Assembly: GCF_003086795.1 (NCBI RefSeq)
Contig: NZ_CP026003.1
Location: forward strand, 4,221,531-4,285,530
Source of the DNA: Stenotrophomonas sp. SAU14A_NAIMI4_5
GTDB lineage: Bacteria > Pseudomonadota > Gammaproteobacteria > Xanthomonadales > Xanthomonadaceae
Direction of reading: 5' to 3'
DNA length: 64,000 nt
Part shown: piece after piece, positions 19,211 through 29,200 of the stretch
Numbering within the stretch: position 1 is the stretch's first letter
How the letters are laid out: every line of letters begins with the position of its first letter
The notes under the pieces: model-generated
What the model was told of the DNA's origin: nothing
The model's input: only the letters and a program-made list of their open reading frames with translations
The model's database searches: none
Made by a program: the position numbers and the translations under genes

Positions 19211-20848
19211 ATGAAGAAAGTCTTGACCACCACGCTGTACGTGATGATGGCTGCGCTGTGCTGCTCGCCGGTAGCCGGCGCGGCGAAAGCGGCCACGGCG
19301 AATCCTGAGCTGTACTACGTCCTCCACTCGGTTCACAACGCCGATGCGCCTGATGTCGATGCGGGCAGCGTGGGCTTCCACCGCGCCACCCTGTTCACCG
19401 AAGCCCAGGCTGGCAGCGTGCACCTCCAGCCGCTGTGGATCCGCAGCGCTGATGCGCCGGAGCGCGATGCCGGCACGGCAGCGCTTGATCCACGTGCGGC
19501 TGTGGACGCAGATATCATCGCCGTGCTGCGATCAGGGTTCCTGTCCACCCTTGCATCATCGGGCGCCCCCGGCCCGTTGCGGAGTGCAGACGCAGACGCG
19601 TTCGCGCGCTTGAAAAAGTATGATCCACAACTGGCCCAGCGCCAGTTGCAGATGGGTCAGGCGGCGGGGCTACGCCCCATGCGGTTGCCGGTGGCCTTGC
19701 ATGTTGGCCAGCACGTTCGCGTTCCGATGATGATCGAGCCGCACGGTCCGTTCATGGCCGAGGTGCGGGTTCTGGATGTTTCCAGCCAGACGGCGCTGCT
19801 GGCCTTGAAGGTGGCTGAAAAGGGCCTGCGGGGCGATGGCCGCGCCGCCGTCCGTCTGGCCGATGGCATGCCCATTGAATTGCGCATGCAGCTCGCTTTC
19901 GACGCGCGGGGCCGGCAACCGGCAAGCCTCCATGAGGTGCATGTTGCCACCATGCGCCACGCGCCCCATCTGGAAATGGCGCAGGACCTGAGCCTGTACC
20001 AGGATTACGTCGGCCAGATCCAGCAGGCACTAGCGGGGGCACCGTTCGACGGCCGCCAAGGCGACCCATCGATATACAGCCTGAGCGAAGTACCCGCCGG
20101 TGCACTGCAGCCGCACATGGTCGCCTCTGATGCACTGCCAGCGCTTGAGCGCAACATGGGGTTCAGCTGGGTGCAGGCGGCAGGCAGGGGCGCGCCAGGG
20201 CTGGCGATTGGCGCGCTGTCGCGGTTGTCGCGCGGGCGCACCGATGAGGCCGTGCTGGTGGCGCAGCTGGGGCCGGTGCTGGCGCTGGACGCGGCTGGCG
20301 ATGTCCTTGCCGACGTCGTCGTACAGACCGTGCTGCCGCGGATCTACCTGGGTGACCGCTTCACTGCCGCAGAGCATGAGCCGGGCTTCCCGTTCCGTTT
20401 GCCGCTGGGTCTGGATCCGTCCGCGCGCGAACGGATCCACACGCTGCGCGCGACGGTCATGGCGGAGGTATACCAGTGGCAATCGGAAGAAACCATTCCG
20501 TTGCACCACGCTTCATCAGTGAACGCCGGAGTCGAACTGCAGTCGAGTTCACCCACGCGCCTTTCCGTGCTGCATGCACGGGCGTCGCAGCAGGGCTCGG
20601 TAGGTCTGTGGACCGTGGCCGTGCCGCTGGATGCACAGGGAAAGGAAATCCCTTCCCGACAACTTTCGGTACTGCCACTCGTCATCCGGGAAGTGAGCGC
20701 GAAGGATGAGCTGCCACTGGCCTGGGAAAGCCGGGACGTGCCTTACCGTGTGGAGATCGCCACGCAGGCGCCGATACACCAGGTGCAGCTGCGGCACTAC
20801 CTCTGGACCCTTGAACCGCGCATGTGGGATTTTCACAAGCGACAGTGA
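19211..20848 (+). CDS. Large secreted protein of unknown function
   Basis: A 545-residue protein with a signal peptide (about 1-27, ending GAAKA). No membrane helices follow and no enzymatic motif was recognised. Beta-strand-rich stretches (VPMMIEPHGPFMAEVRVLDV, DEAVLVAQLGPVLALD) suggest a soluble periplasmic or extracellular protein. It appears monocistronic, preceded by 272 bases of non-coding DNA. A role cannot be assigned. Confidence 0.8.
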   Translation: MKKVLTTTLYVMMAALCCSPVAGAAKAATANPELYYVLHSVHNADAPDVDAGSVGFHRATLFTEAQAGSVHLQPLWIRSADAPERDAGTAALDPRAAVDADIIAVLRSGFLSTLASSGAPGPLRSADADAFARLKKYDPQLAQRQLQMGQAAGLRPMRLPVALHVGQHVRVPMMIEPHGPFMAEVRVLDVSSQTALLALKVAEKGLRGDGRAAVRLADGMPIELRMQLAFDARGRQPASLHEVHVATMRHAPHLEMAQDLSLYQDYVGQIQQALAGAPFDGRQGDPSIYSLSEVPAGALQPHMVASDALPALERNMGFSWVQAAGRGAPGLAIGALSRLSRGRTDEAVLVAQLGPVLALDAAGDVLADVVVQTVLPRIYLGDRFTAAEHEPGFPFRLPLGLDPSARERIHTLRATVMAEVYQWQSEETIPLHHASSVNAGVELQSSSPTRLSVLHARASQQGSVGLWTVAVPLDAQGKEIPSRQLSVLPLVIREVSAKDELPLAWESRDVPYRVEIATQAPIHQVQLRHYLWTLEPRMWDFHKRQ

Positions 20849-21428
20849 TATCGAGGCGAAGCGAGGAGGATGCGCACGGAAATCATCGCATCGCTACCGA
20901 GACTCGGCTTGAGTTGCAGCCGGAAGACCAGCTTCGGCCAGCGTCGAAGTCCAGCTTGAGCGACTGACGGGCTGCCGAGCTTTTGATGCAGTCGTACGAG
21001 GTAGCGCAGGATTCAGCCCCCGTGGATGCGATCAGCCAAGTGAGCTGATGAACTGACCGTCCGTTCAACCCATCAACAACGGTGAGTGTCTGGCGAGTCT
21101 TGATATTGTCTCGCTGAATGCAGCAAGCCGTTTCAATCAGCTCAGCGACCCTGTCCCACAGGCTCCGCGTGGTGACGGCCTCGGCCTGCCTTGCTTTACT
21201 GAGGCCAGATGCACCTCCGGCAGGCCACAACCAGCTCGCCCAAGTCCTGCAATGGCGTTGCCATAGAGCTCGTGCAGCGCAGAGCATGGGCTCAGATGTA
21301 CGGTTCAGGGTCGGCCGCGCTTGCGTCACCCCCGCGTCCGCAGGCCTTGTAAGTTAGCGCTGAAGACTTTGCCAGGCTCGCCGATAACCCAGTGACCAGG
21401 TGTGGAAGGCAATGGGCCCAGCGAAGCG
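20849..21428. other. 580-base gap without a recognisable gene
   Basis: No convincing ORF or RNA was seen. A minus-strand reading at 20883-21329 is open, but its codon use and composition do not look coding. A stretch near 21285-21310 (GGGCTCAGATGTACGGTTCAG) superficially recalls the end of a group II intron, but no domain V hairpin could be drawn. It may be eroded mobile DNA. Confidence 0.35.
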
Positions 21429-22979
21429 ATGGCGCTATTCAGATCGGGGGTTGCCTTGAAGGTTCCAGTAGATCGCGTTCCCATTGTGTTGACGGTCGTT
21501 GGAGCAATGACGACCTGCATACTCGTGGTACTCGTCGTCGCCCAGGCAGTGCTTTACGTCCGCGACATGGAGGAATCGGAGAGACTTGCCGACGCTGCGT
21601 TGGCGCGCGCGGAGGCCATTTCCGAGGCGAGGCGTATCGCGTCCAGTCAAGCCTCTCGCCTCGAGCGGCCAACCTGCTCTGCCGACGACATCGACGCTTT
21701 GAAAGAGATCGCTTTCAGCTCCAGCTACATCAGCGATATAGGGCGCATTCGAGGCGGCCGCGTTCTGTGCAGCGCATTATGGGGATTATCGCGCCCATTC
21801 AGCCTGCCGCCCCCGCGGTTCGCCAGCGGCTCCATCCGCCTCTGGTACTCATCGGACATCGCGGGCTCGCCTTACCGTGGTACGAATCTGATTGCTCAAG
21901 GTGACACGTTCACCGTGTCTTCCCCTACAGCTTTTGAGAGCTTGGACCCTGCACGCACCAGCTCCATCAGCGTGGAGAAGAAGGACCGATCCTTCGCCTT
22001 CCGCAGCCTGCCTGCGCTAGGCGGTGAGGAGGGGCGAACCGCAGTGCACGCCCAGCAGTGCAGCCGTGTGACAGATATCTGTGCGTTCGTCACCAGTCCC
22101 AGGAGTGGCGTGTGGGAACTGCCGTTGGTGCTGCTTGCCGCCATTCTTGCGGTGGGCGCCTGCGTCGGCCTGCTCCTCGCGCTCCTTCTGATCAGACATC
22201 ACGTTACAGCGCGGCAGACGATCGAGCGACGCTTGCTGCTCGCACTGAAACAGGGTGAGATCGAGTTGGCGTATCAACCGCTGCGTCGCATCGCCACGGG
22301 TGAGCTGGTGGGATTTGAAGTACTCAGTCGCTGGCGACCACCCGGCGAGGACGAAATTCCGCCCAGCTTCTTCGTGCCGATCGCCCACAGGTTTGGGCTG
22401 ACGGCTGACCTCTTCCGGTACGTCCTTTCCACGGCGATGGATGAGCTGTCTCCCGCATTCCGTCAGCACGATAGTCTCTACGTGAGCGTCAATGCCGAGC
22501 CGACAGACATGGCCCAGGACTGCATTGTTCGCTATATCACCAGCATCACCAGGGATTCTGGCGTTTGCCCCCACCAGCTTCGCATCGAGATTACCGAGCG
22601 GGAAGAACTCGTTTCCGAGACTGCCAAGGACAACATGCGCGCGCTTTCGCGTCTGGGCTACCAGTTTCTGATCGACGACTTTGGAACCGGTGCCGCGAAC
22701 TTCTCCCAGTTGGCCCAATCTCCGTTCGGAGGAGTAAAGCTGGATCGCATGTTCGTGGCAGCCATCACTGAGGATTCTCCGCTGCGGCCGGTCCTGCCAG
22801 GAATGTGTCGCATCGCGCTGGAGCTGGGGCTCGATGTCATTGTAGAAGGCGTGGAGACCGAGGAGCAGGCGCGCGTGCTGTCTCAGATTGCTCCGTATGC
22901 CGTTGGGCAGGGGTGGTATTTCGGCCGCCCGGTTCCGGCCGCAGACGCGATGGCCACCCTTGATGAGGCCTGGCGCTGA
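21429..22979 (+). CDS. CSS-motif EAL-domain cyclic-di-GMP phosphodiesterase
   Basis: An inner-membrane protein of about 516 residues. A first helix (about 14-38) and a second (about 228-252) bracket a periplasmic CSS-type sensor domain, which contains cysteine pairs (PTCSADD, VLCSALWG, QQCSRV, DICAFV). The C-terminal EAL domain has FEVLSRW (the EAL variant EVL), the metal motif DDFGTG, and QGWYFGRPVP. This resembles redox-regulated PdeC-type enzymes, in which periplasmic disulphide state controls c-di-GMP hydrolysis. ATG 21429 is chosen; GTG 21402 in the same frame is also possible. Confidence 0.9.
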   Translation: MALFRSGVALKVPVDRVPIVLTVVGAMTTCILVVLVVAQAVLYVRDMEESERLADAALARAEAISEARRIASSQASRLERPTCSADDIDALKEIAFSSSYISDIGRIRGGRVLCSALWGLSRPFSLPPPRFASGSIRLWYSSDIAGSPYRGTNLIAQGDTFTVSSPTAFESLDPARTSSISVEKKDRSFAFRSLPALGGEEGRTAVHAQQCSRVTDICAFVTSPRSGVWELPLVLLAAILAVGACVGLLLALLLIRHHVTARQTIERRLLLALKQGEIELAYQPLRRIATGELVGFEVLSRWRPPGEDEIPPSFFVPIAHRFGLTADLFRYVLSTAMDELSPAFRQHDSLYVSVNAEPTDMAQDCIVRYITSITRDSGVCPHQLRIEITEREELVSETAKDNMRALSRLGYQFLIDDFGTGAANFSQLAQSPFGGVKLDRMFVAAITEDSPLRPVLPGMCRIALELGLDVIVEGVETEEQARVLSQIAPYAVGQGWYFGRPVPAADAMATLDEAWR

Positions 22980-23147
22980 GTCGCCCCATCTGGGCGCCGC
23001 GCAAAACCCGGAAGTTTGCTCAAGCCACTTGAGATCGGCCCGACGATCGCTAGCAGGCGCTCCATTGCTTGGTCGTCGCCGGTACGGCGCGAACCAGCAT
23101 GCGATCGGTAGGAGCCGGATCGGGGAGGTGCCGCCCCGGCAGTGGCG

Positions 23148-24059
23148 TTACCTGCTGGTCGGCGAGACGTTGTGAGCTCCACGCGTCTTTCGCCACTGGA
23201 TCCACGCGACCGCGGCGACGAAGAAAACGCTGCACAGGTAACTACCTTCCGGCCCTTGCGCGCCACCGGTGAGGGTGTCCAGGCCTTGCGGGCGCAGCGC
23301 AACCAGCAGCGCCGGCAAGTGCGCATCCATGCCGGTGACGGGCAGTTCGAAGCCGGTTGCGAGCAACCAGTTCCACCCCGCGTGCCAGCCCATCACGCCC
23401 CAGATATTGCCGGTCCACAGTGCCCAGGCGCAGGCGAACAGCGAGAACAGGAACGTGCTGAGCATGACCAGAGGCGGCTGGTGCGGACTGAAATGCAGGA
23501 AGCAGAAAACGAGCGACACCAGCAGCACTGCCACGGCGACATTGGTCTTGCGCGCCACCGCCGACAGCATCCAACCGCGGAAGATGACTTCCTCCACGCT
23601 CGCCTGGAACATGAAACTTACTAGCAGCAGACCGATGTGCAGCAGACTCACGGGCGAGCGCCATGCCTGCCCCAAGCCTGCGGCCTGCATGCCGCCTGCC
23701 ATCCAGATCGTGACTACGACCAGCGCGACTGTGCCGAATCCAACGGCAAGTCCGCGCAGGACGGTTTTCAGCGGTACCGGACCGGTCAGCCCGATACTCG
23801 CCAGCGAGCGCCCTTCGACCAAGCGTACCCAGGCGAGCACGGCCGCCAGCGTTGGCGCAAAGCCGATCCACAGCAGCGCATGCAAACCAGCGAGTCCGAT
23901 CGGATCGCCGCTCGGCGTCGACCAATGCTGCGACTGCATCCACCCGTCCAGCGCGATCACCGGTACCGCGTTGAACAGGATCATCAGGATCGGTGTGAGC
24001 CAGACCCAAGGCAGCCAGCCGCGGGCTGGATCGGGCGAATACAGGGCAACGGGAGTCAT
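23148..24059 (-). CDS. CPBP-family intramembrane metalloprotease (Abi/CAAX-like)
   Basis: A 303-residue protein with about eight hydrophobic helices. The glutamic-type intramembrane protease motifs are EEVIFRG (EExxxR), FLHFSPH and HAGWN (HxxxN). Members process prenylated or bacteriocin-related peptides, or have no known substrate. Start ATG 24059 overlaps the stop of the small upstream ORF by ATGA, indicating coupling. Confidence 0.88.
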   Translation of the reverse strand: MTPVALYSPDPARGWLPWVWLTPILMILFNAVPVIALDGWMQSQHWSTPSGDPIGLAGLHALLWIGFAPTLAAVLAWVRLVEGRSLASIGLTGPVPLKTVLRGLAVGFGTVALVVVTIWMAGGMQAAGLGQAWRSPVSLLHIGLLLVSFMFQASVEEVIFRGWMLSAVARKTNVAVAVLLVSLVFCFLHFSPHQPPLVMLSTFLFSLFACAWALWTGNIWGVMGWHAGWNWLLATGFELPVTGMDAHLPALLVALRPQGLDTLTGGAQGPEGSYLCSVFFVAAVAWIQWRKTRGAHNVSPTSR

Positions 24060-24286
24060 GCGGGGCTCGAGGTGGACGTGATCGCCGCTGCACGTTGCCA
24101 TCCACGCGGGGACGTGGCAACCCGTTTGCGACCGAGCCCCAGAAGCCGCCGATCAATCACCTGGATCGCCGACGAAAGGGCACTGATCTGCTGCGTCACT
24201 GTTTCCCGAAGGGCGTTGATCTGCCGAGCTTCTCCCAAGCCAAGCTCAACCAGCGTGGCCAGGCGACTGAAAGCGCGGCCATGCAA
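24056..24286 (-). CDS. Small ORF coupled to the CPBP protease (possible truncated gene)
   Basis: An open frame that begins after an in-frame stop near 24320 and ends in a TGA overlapping the CPBP start (ATGA). The peptide ARQINALRETVTQQISALSSAIQVIDRRLLGLG is amphipathic and may form a helix like the C-terminal dimerisation helix of a MerR-type regulator, but no DNA-binding domain lies upstream. No good ATG is present; TTG 24286 is the nominal start. It could be a remnant, or a genuine small coupled ORF. Confidence 0.3.
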   Translation of the reverse strand: MHGRAFSRLATLVELGLGEARQINALRETVTQQISALSSAIQVIDRRLLGLGRKRVATSPRGWQRAAAITSTSSPA

Positions 24287-24482
24287 GGCCTTGAGCTTCC
24301 AAACACTGATCGAGCGATATCAATAAAGTGTTCCATTGACCAGTTGAAACCGCCGTCGGATGCGGACATTACCAGCGTTCGGCTCCTCCGCCGCCCCGAA
24401 CGTCCTCTTTCGGCCAGCAGCAGACACCGTCATAGGGCAGCAGGTCGAAGGGAGCCCGCAAAGCCCCAAGCCCCTCCCTACC

Positions 24483-25007
24483 TCAATGCACCGGGCCCAG
24501 ATTGCTGGGAATGCCCTTGCGCAGCACCGACAGATACCGCACGTACTTGCCAACAAAGATGCCGGTGAACCCACCGGACAGCAGCAGATACGCAGCACTG
24601 AAGTTTCCATTGGCACTCAGCGCAGGCGACACCGCAAGCGCCACCTCGAACCCGTACTTCACCAGGAACGTGACCAGCAGCAGCGGCAGCAGGCTGTAAT
24701 CCGCGCTGCGCCACAAACGGCCCGTCGCTTCATTCACCGTCAGCGTCGCCCGCCGCAGCAGCACCCAGCCCAGCATCGCGCCCGCGCAGATGCCGGCGAG
24801 CCACTCGCTCCACGCCACCAGCGAACCGCCGTAGCGGTGGCTGATCGACCAGATGCCCCACACCGTGAACAGCGCCGGCACGATCGCCAGCCGCCGCAGC
24901 GAGGTCTGTCCTGGCCGCATGGCCGCGACGCCGCGGGTGATGAGGTACGCCAGGATCACCCAGACCCAGATCGGGGTGTGCGAGAGGATGGGCAGCAGCA
25001 GGTTCAC
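24483..25007 (-). CDS. Five- to six-helix membrane protein of unknown function
   Basis: A 174-residue hydrophobic protein starting at GTG (VNLLLPILSHTPIWVWVILAYLI) with AAGGACC seven bases upstream. The helices and a short conserved IWVWVILAYLI-RG start resemble DUF6622-type proteins. No catalytic residues are evident. It is separated from neighbours by about 140-200 bases on both sides and is probably monocistronic. Confidence 0.72.
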   Translation of the reverse strand: MNLLLPILSHTPIWVWVILAYLITRGVAAMRPGQTSLRRLAIVPALFTVWGIWSISHRYGGSLVAWSEWLAGICAGAMLGWVLLRRATLTVNEATGRLWRSADYSLLPLLLVTFLVKYGFEVALAVSPALSANGNFSAAYLLLSGGFTGIFVGKYVRYLSVLRKGIPSNLGPVH

Positions 25008-25149
25008 GGGAGGTCCTTTCAGTGAGTGCCCGCACGGAGGGCGGTTGGTGACGCTCACTATTGATGGACCGGGCTACCTGAACAAGTGACAGGTGTCAGC
25101 GATACCAGATGACTGCTGCTGCGTCCGGGCGCGGGTAAAGGACGCCCGC

Positions 25150-25494
25150 TCAGGCCGGCGGAGCGGCTGCGGCCGCAGCGGGTATGGCAGCGGCAGGCGC
25201 CATCGCCGGCGTGCCGCCCCCAGTCCGCTCGCTGGCGGCGGCGAGGGCCTGGTTGATGCGGTGCGTGGTACCGCGCTGGTCCAGGTCCACGCCGATGAGG
25301 TAGGCGAAGCGGCCATCGCATCGCAGCTGCGTGGACTCGAGACCTTCCGTATCCGCCAGGACCCGCTTCAAGGCCTTGGCCCAGCCGCGCCCCGGCACGC
25401 TGTCCAGTTCAACCACCACCACCGACTCGCCGCAATCCAGCGGCAGAGCCTCCTGACGGACGACTTTCGGCGCTGCATCTAACCGGGCACTCAT
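25150..25494 (-). CDS. Hypothetical protein with alanine/proline-rich tail
   Basis: A 114-residue protein. The N-terminal 75 residues look folded (ESVVVVELDSVPGRGWAKALKRVLAD, FAYLIGVDLDQ). The last 35 are an Ala/Pro-rich low-complexity tail. The start is supported by GGAG about nine bases before ATG 25494. The function is not recognised. Confidence 0.65.
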   Translation of the reverse strand: MSARLDAAPKVVRQEALPLDCGESVVVVELDSVPGRGWAKALKRVLADTEGLESTQLRCDGRFAYLIGVDLDQRGTTHRINQALAAASERTGGGTPAMAPAAAIPAAAAAAPPA

Positions 25495-25905
25495 GGCGGG
25501 AGCTCCTGCAAGGTGGCGACGGCCGAAGTATCCACGGCGTGCGCCAAGACCCTGTCAAGGCAGAGGCAGCCCGATGTATACGGGCGGGCTTCGCACTGTC
25601 GATCTGCTGTCGTCAGCGCTTAATGACACTCCCAAGCGCCTCATCCAACAAACGATTGACGACATAAGTGCATTTTTATGCTCTGGGTCAAAAGCTGACG
25701 TCAGCACCGGGCTGGCTGTTTAGGTCCTTCCTACGTCCGCTATCGGCCAGAAGCGGACATTGCTACCCAATGCTGTTTGCGCACCCAAACTCACAGCTCA
25801 GCTCGGGAGTTCTAATGAGAATTTGTCCGCAATCTCAAGTGAGCAGTCAGATGAATCCTCGACTCACAGGCAATCTGTAGAGCGAGCTTCCTATGTACCA
25901 GCAGG
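25495..25905. other. 411-base gap without a recognised gene
   Basis: Only poor open frames are present. A 7-bp stem (GTCCGCT/AGCGGAC at 25735-25758) occurs; similar GCGGACATT text recurs near 24362. Composition is less GC-rich than the surrounding genes, consistent with the flank of the RHS locus. Confidence 0.3.
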
Positions 25906-26229
25906 TCAGGGCGATGTCCAATGCGCAGTGTGTATGACGTTTCCGTTGGCATCCACTTCGATAGACCACGCTTCAGTGTCTAGACTAAGCCTGTTCTCAT
26001 ACCACAGCCGCTCAACGCACCTCTGGCTACATTTGACACTCGCATATCGAGTGAATCTTTCGCCCTCGGTTTCAACGAAATCAGCTCTACCCAGCGACTC
26101 CAGCACTGAGACTCTAGAATCCCCCTCTCGAATTTGATCAAATTTCTTTGTGGTTGTAACAGATACTGCCGAACAACTCCCGATATAGATTACAACCAGG
26201 GCCACGACGATAAAGAGAAAAGCTTTCAA
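25906..26229 (-). CDS. Small lipoprotein coupled to the RHS protein, putative immunity/partner
   Basis: A 107-residue protein with a lipoprotein-like signal (hydrophobic 4-16, then YIGSC with Cys19). A compact domain resembling BamE/SmpA-type lipoproteins follows (FDQIREGDSRVSVLESLGRADFVE). It starts at TTG 26229, overlapping the RHS stop (TTGA), with GGGAGGTAAT six bases upstream supporting that start. Position and coupling suggest immunity to, or a chaperone for, the RHS tip. The family resemblance alone would not show this. Confidence 0.65.
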   Translation of the reverse strand: MKAFLFIVVALVVIYIGSCSAVSVTTTKKFDQIREGDSRVSVLESLGRADFVETEGERFTRYASVKCSQRCVERLWYENRLSLDTEAWSIEVDANGNVIHTAHWTSP

Positions 26230-29200
26230 CGATTACCTCCCGACATGACTGCCTTTTTTTCGTAAGCCGGCAGGGCATCCAACAGCTCTTTCGGAATATC
26301 ACCGCCCTTGGGGATGTAGAACGTTCGCGCCCCCGGAAGCCTAGAGGCCGCTCTTGTCATACCCCCAGGAAATGGACTCTGCAAAGTAGACATTCCGCCC
26401 GCCATCAAGCCCTCATTTGACCGCACAGCGCAATTATCAAAAAATCCAACACTATTCATTCCAGGGTGTGCGCGAGAAAGGTACTGCGCCGACGCCAGGC
26501 TCTGCTGCGGCGTCGCAGGCACCAGTACAACGGTCTGATTGCGGACTTCACTCTGCGAACGCAGATATTCAACGGGAGAACTTCCCAGGGGCGTGTCGTT
26601 TCCGTAGCTATACATCCCATTGTCACTAATAGCAATCCCGACATGTCCGAAGAAGTTTAGACTACCCTCTCGAACGCCACCACCAACAATAAGGTAATCC
26701 AGCCCTAACGGATCAATCCTCGCAACAGGACCAGCCCCGGTATATAAGTAGGTATTAATACCGCCGGACAGACCTATCGGATCGCTCTGGAAATAGCGAC
26801 CTACGTTCGGCTCATACTCCCTGTGGTAGTTAAAGAACAGCCCACTTGCCTCCGTCGCCTGCTGCCCCGGGAAGCGCAACGCGAGATCAAACTCCACACC
26901 ATCCCCATCGGGATCATTGGCCGGCGCTTGGTTACCAAATACTTCGCTCTTGCTGCTCCACTCCCAGATCGCCACATCGCGCACAGGATCGATCACCACG
27001 CGTGGGGTGCCCAGATGATCCGGCTGGATGTATGCCAGCTCCGGCACACCAGCACCCGCCGCATTGATCAACGCCACCGGGTAGTTGTCCAGCCAGATCG
27101 CCTGCTGCTGGGCTTGCCCCGTTGCCGAGTAGTTGCCCAGCCACTGCCCGGCTTCGTTGTACACCGTGATCTGGGTATTTCCGCCTTCCGGGGCGCGCAG
27201 TACACGCTCACCGCGATGGTTATAGCCGTAGCTTTCCAGCACTGCATTGCCCTGCTTCACCGCATTCATACGGTTGGCATCGTTGTAGGTGAACACCTTG
27301 CTGCCGATGCTGGTGGTGTTGCCCGCTGCGTCATGGCTGCGCGCCTCGCCATCCACGGCGGTCAAGCGATGGCTGGTGGCCGGATAGCTGTAAGTCGACG
27401 TGCCAGCCGAGGTGGTGAGCGAGGTGCGGTTGCCCGTGGCGTCATAGCCATAGGTTTCAATTGGCGTGCTCGTTGCACCGTCCTGGGTCTGGGTCAGGCG
27501 GCCCAGCGTGTCATAGGCGTACTTCGCAAGCACGGCTGAACCGGTGCCGTTCTTCAACTCGGTGATCGAGCCCACCGCGTCATAGCCAAAGCCCAGGGAC
27601 AGGCCGCCGGTAGCCGGGTCGTGCACGGCCTGAGGGCGGTAGTCCAGATCCAGCGGGCGCTGCAGCTGCCGGCCGTTGCCGTAGGTCCAGCCGGTGGCCG
27701 GGCCGAATGCCGCATAGGTCACGTCGTTGACCACGACCTGTCGCGCCTGCCCCGGTCGCGTCAGGCCAATCTGGCTGATGCGGCCCAGCGTGTCGCGCAC
27801 GTAGTCAGCCACGCTGCCATCCGGGTAGGTCAACGATGCGAGGCTACCGGACTTGCTGTACGTGTAGCGCAAGGTGCTGGCGACGCCGTTCACGGTCTGC
27901 ACCTTGCGGGTGATCTGCCCGAAGCGGTCATGGCAGTACTGGGTGCTGCCATTGGCATGCAGCACCTGCCCCAGCCGGCCCTTGGCAAAGCGCTCGTCGC
28001 TTGCACACACCGCCGGGGCCACGTCGTAGTGATAGCCCACATCCATGTTGGGGTCGGGGTAGGCCACGCCGATTAGACGGTTGAGCGCATCGTAGGTGTA
28101 CGCGGCGGTGATACCCCGCGCGTCGGTAGCTGTCTTGCGGTTGCCCGCTGCGTCCACGGTGAAACCGGTACTGCCGCTGTCCGGGCTCACCTGCCCGGTC
28201 AGGTCACCAAAGCCGTTGTAGGCATAGGTGGTGTGCAGGCCCTTCGGGTCAGTCACCTGGGTCACCTGGTCCAAGGCGTTGTACTGGCTGCCGATCTCCG
28301 CCTCCACGCCACCGACATCCTGCAGGGTCTGCGCCAGACGGTTCAACGGGTCGTACTGCTGGCGGGTCACGCGCTGCAGGGCGTCGGTGACCGTCTGCGG
28401 ATTGCCGTTGGCATCGTAGGTGAAGCCGGTGGCGTGGCCGCTGGCATCCTTCAAGGCGGTCAGCTGGCCCAAGGTGTTGTAGGTACGCGCCAGTGTGCGC
28501 CGCAGCGTGCCGCCGGCATCAACGGTGTTTTCGTCCAGGCGGTTGCCGGCATTGTCCAGCGAGTAGTGAATCGTGTTACCGGCACTGTCAGCCACGTCCG
28601 TCAGCCGCTGCGCGGCGTCGTAGACATAGGTCACGCTGCTGCCATCGGGCTCGGTGATCTGCTGCACCTGGCCGGTCGGCCAATAGCTGATCTGGGTGAC
28701 ACGATCCTTAGCCGTGGTGGCCCCACGCACGGTGACCGAAGTCGGCCAGCCACGGGCATGGTAGGTGTAGTCGGTGACCACACCATTGGCATCCTTCACT
28801 GACAGCGGCCGCCCGTAGGTGTCGTAGGCCAGCGTCTCCACCGTCTGCCCGAGTGCATTGGTAACGCTGCGCACGTCGCCCTTGCGATGGGTGCAGGCAC
28901 CATTGGTCGCGCATCCGGCGTCGTCTCCGGCGTAGTAGGCGTACGTGGCGGTGTCGGCCACGTCGGTGCGGGGGCCGTCCACACGCTTCAACAGGCCCTC
29001 CACCGGGCAGTCGCCCGCGGCGGCTACATCAGCAGCGTCGCAGTAGCTGTAGAGGGTTGTGCGCGCTTGGCCGGTAGCCGTGTCGGTTACGGTGGTAGCG
29101 GTGGGCTGGAAGCGGGCGTTGTAGGTGGTGCCGACGGTGCGGTTGCCCACCTGGGTGGCCAGCACCACGTTCGTCTGCACGTCGCGCGTAATCCGTGTCG

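Noticed and set aside
20883..21329. Hypothetical 148-residue minus-strand gene
   Set aside because: Low-complexity composition, no ribosome-binding site, no domain; treated as non-coding.
21280..21340. Possible group II intron 3' end
   Set aside because: Only a short GTACGGTTC-like match; no domain V/VI fold and no reverse transcriptase gene.
24320..25760. Short direct repeat GCGGACATT near 24362 and 25753
   Set aside because: Nine-base match in high-GC DNA is expected by chance; no consistent flanks.
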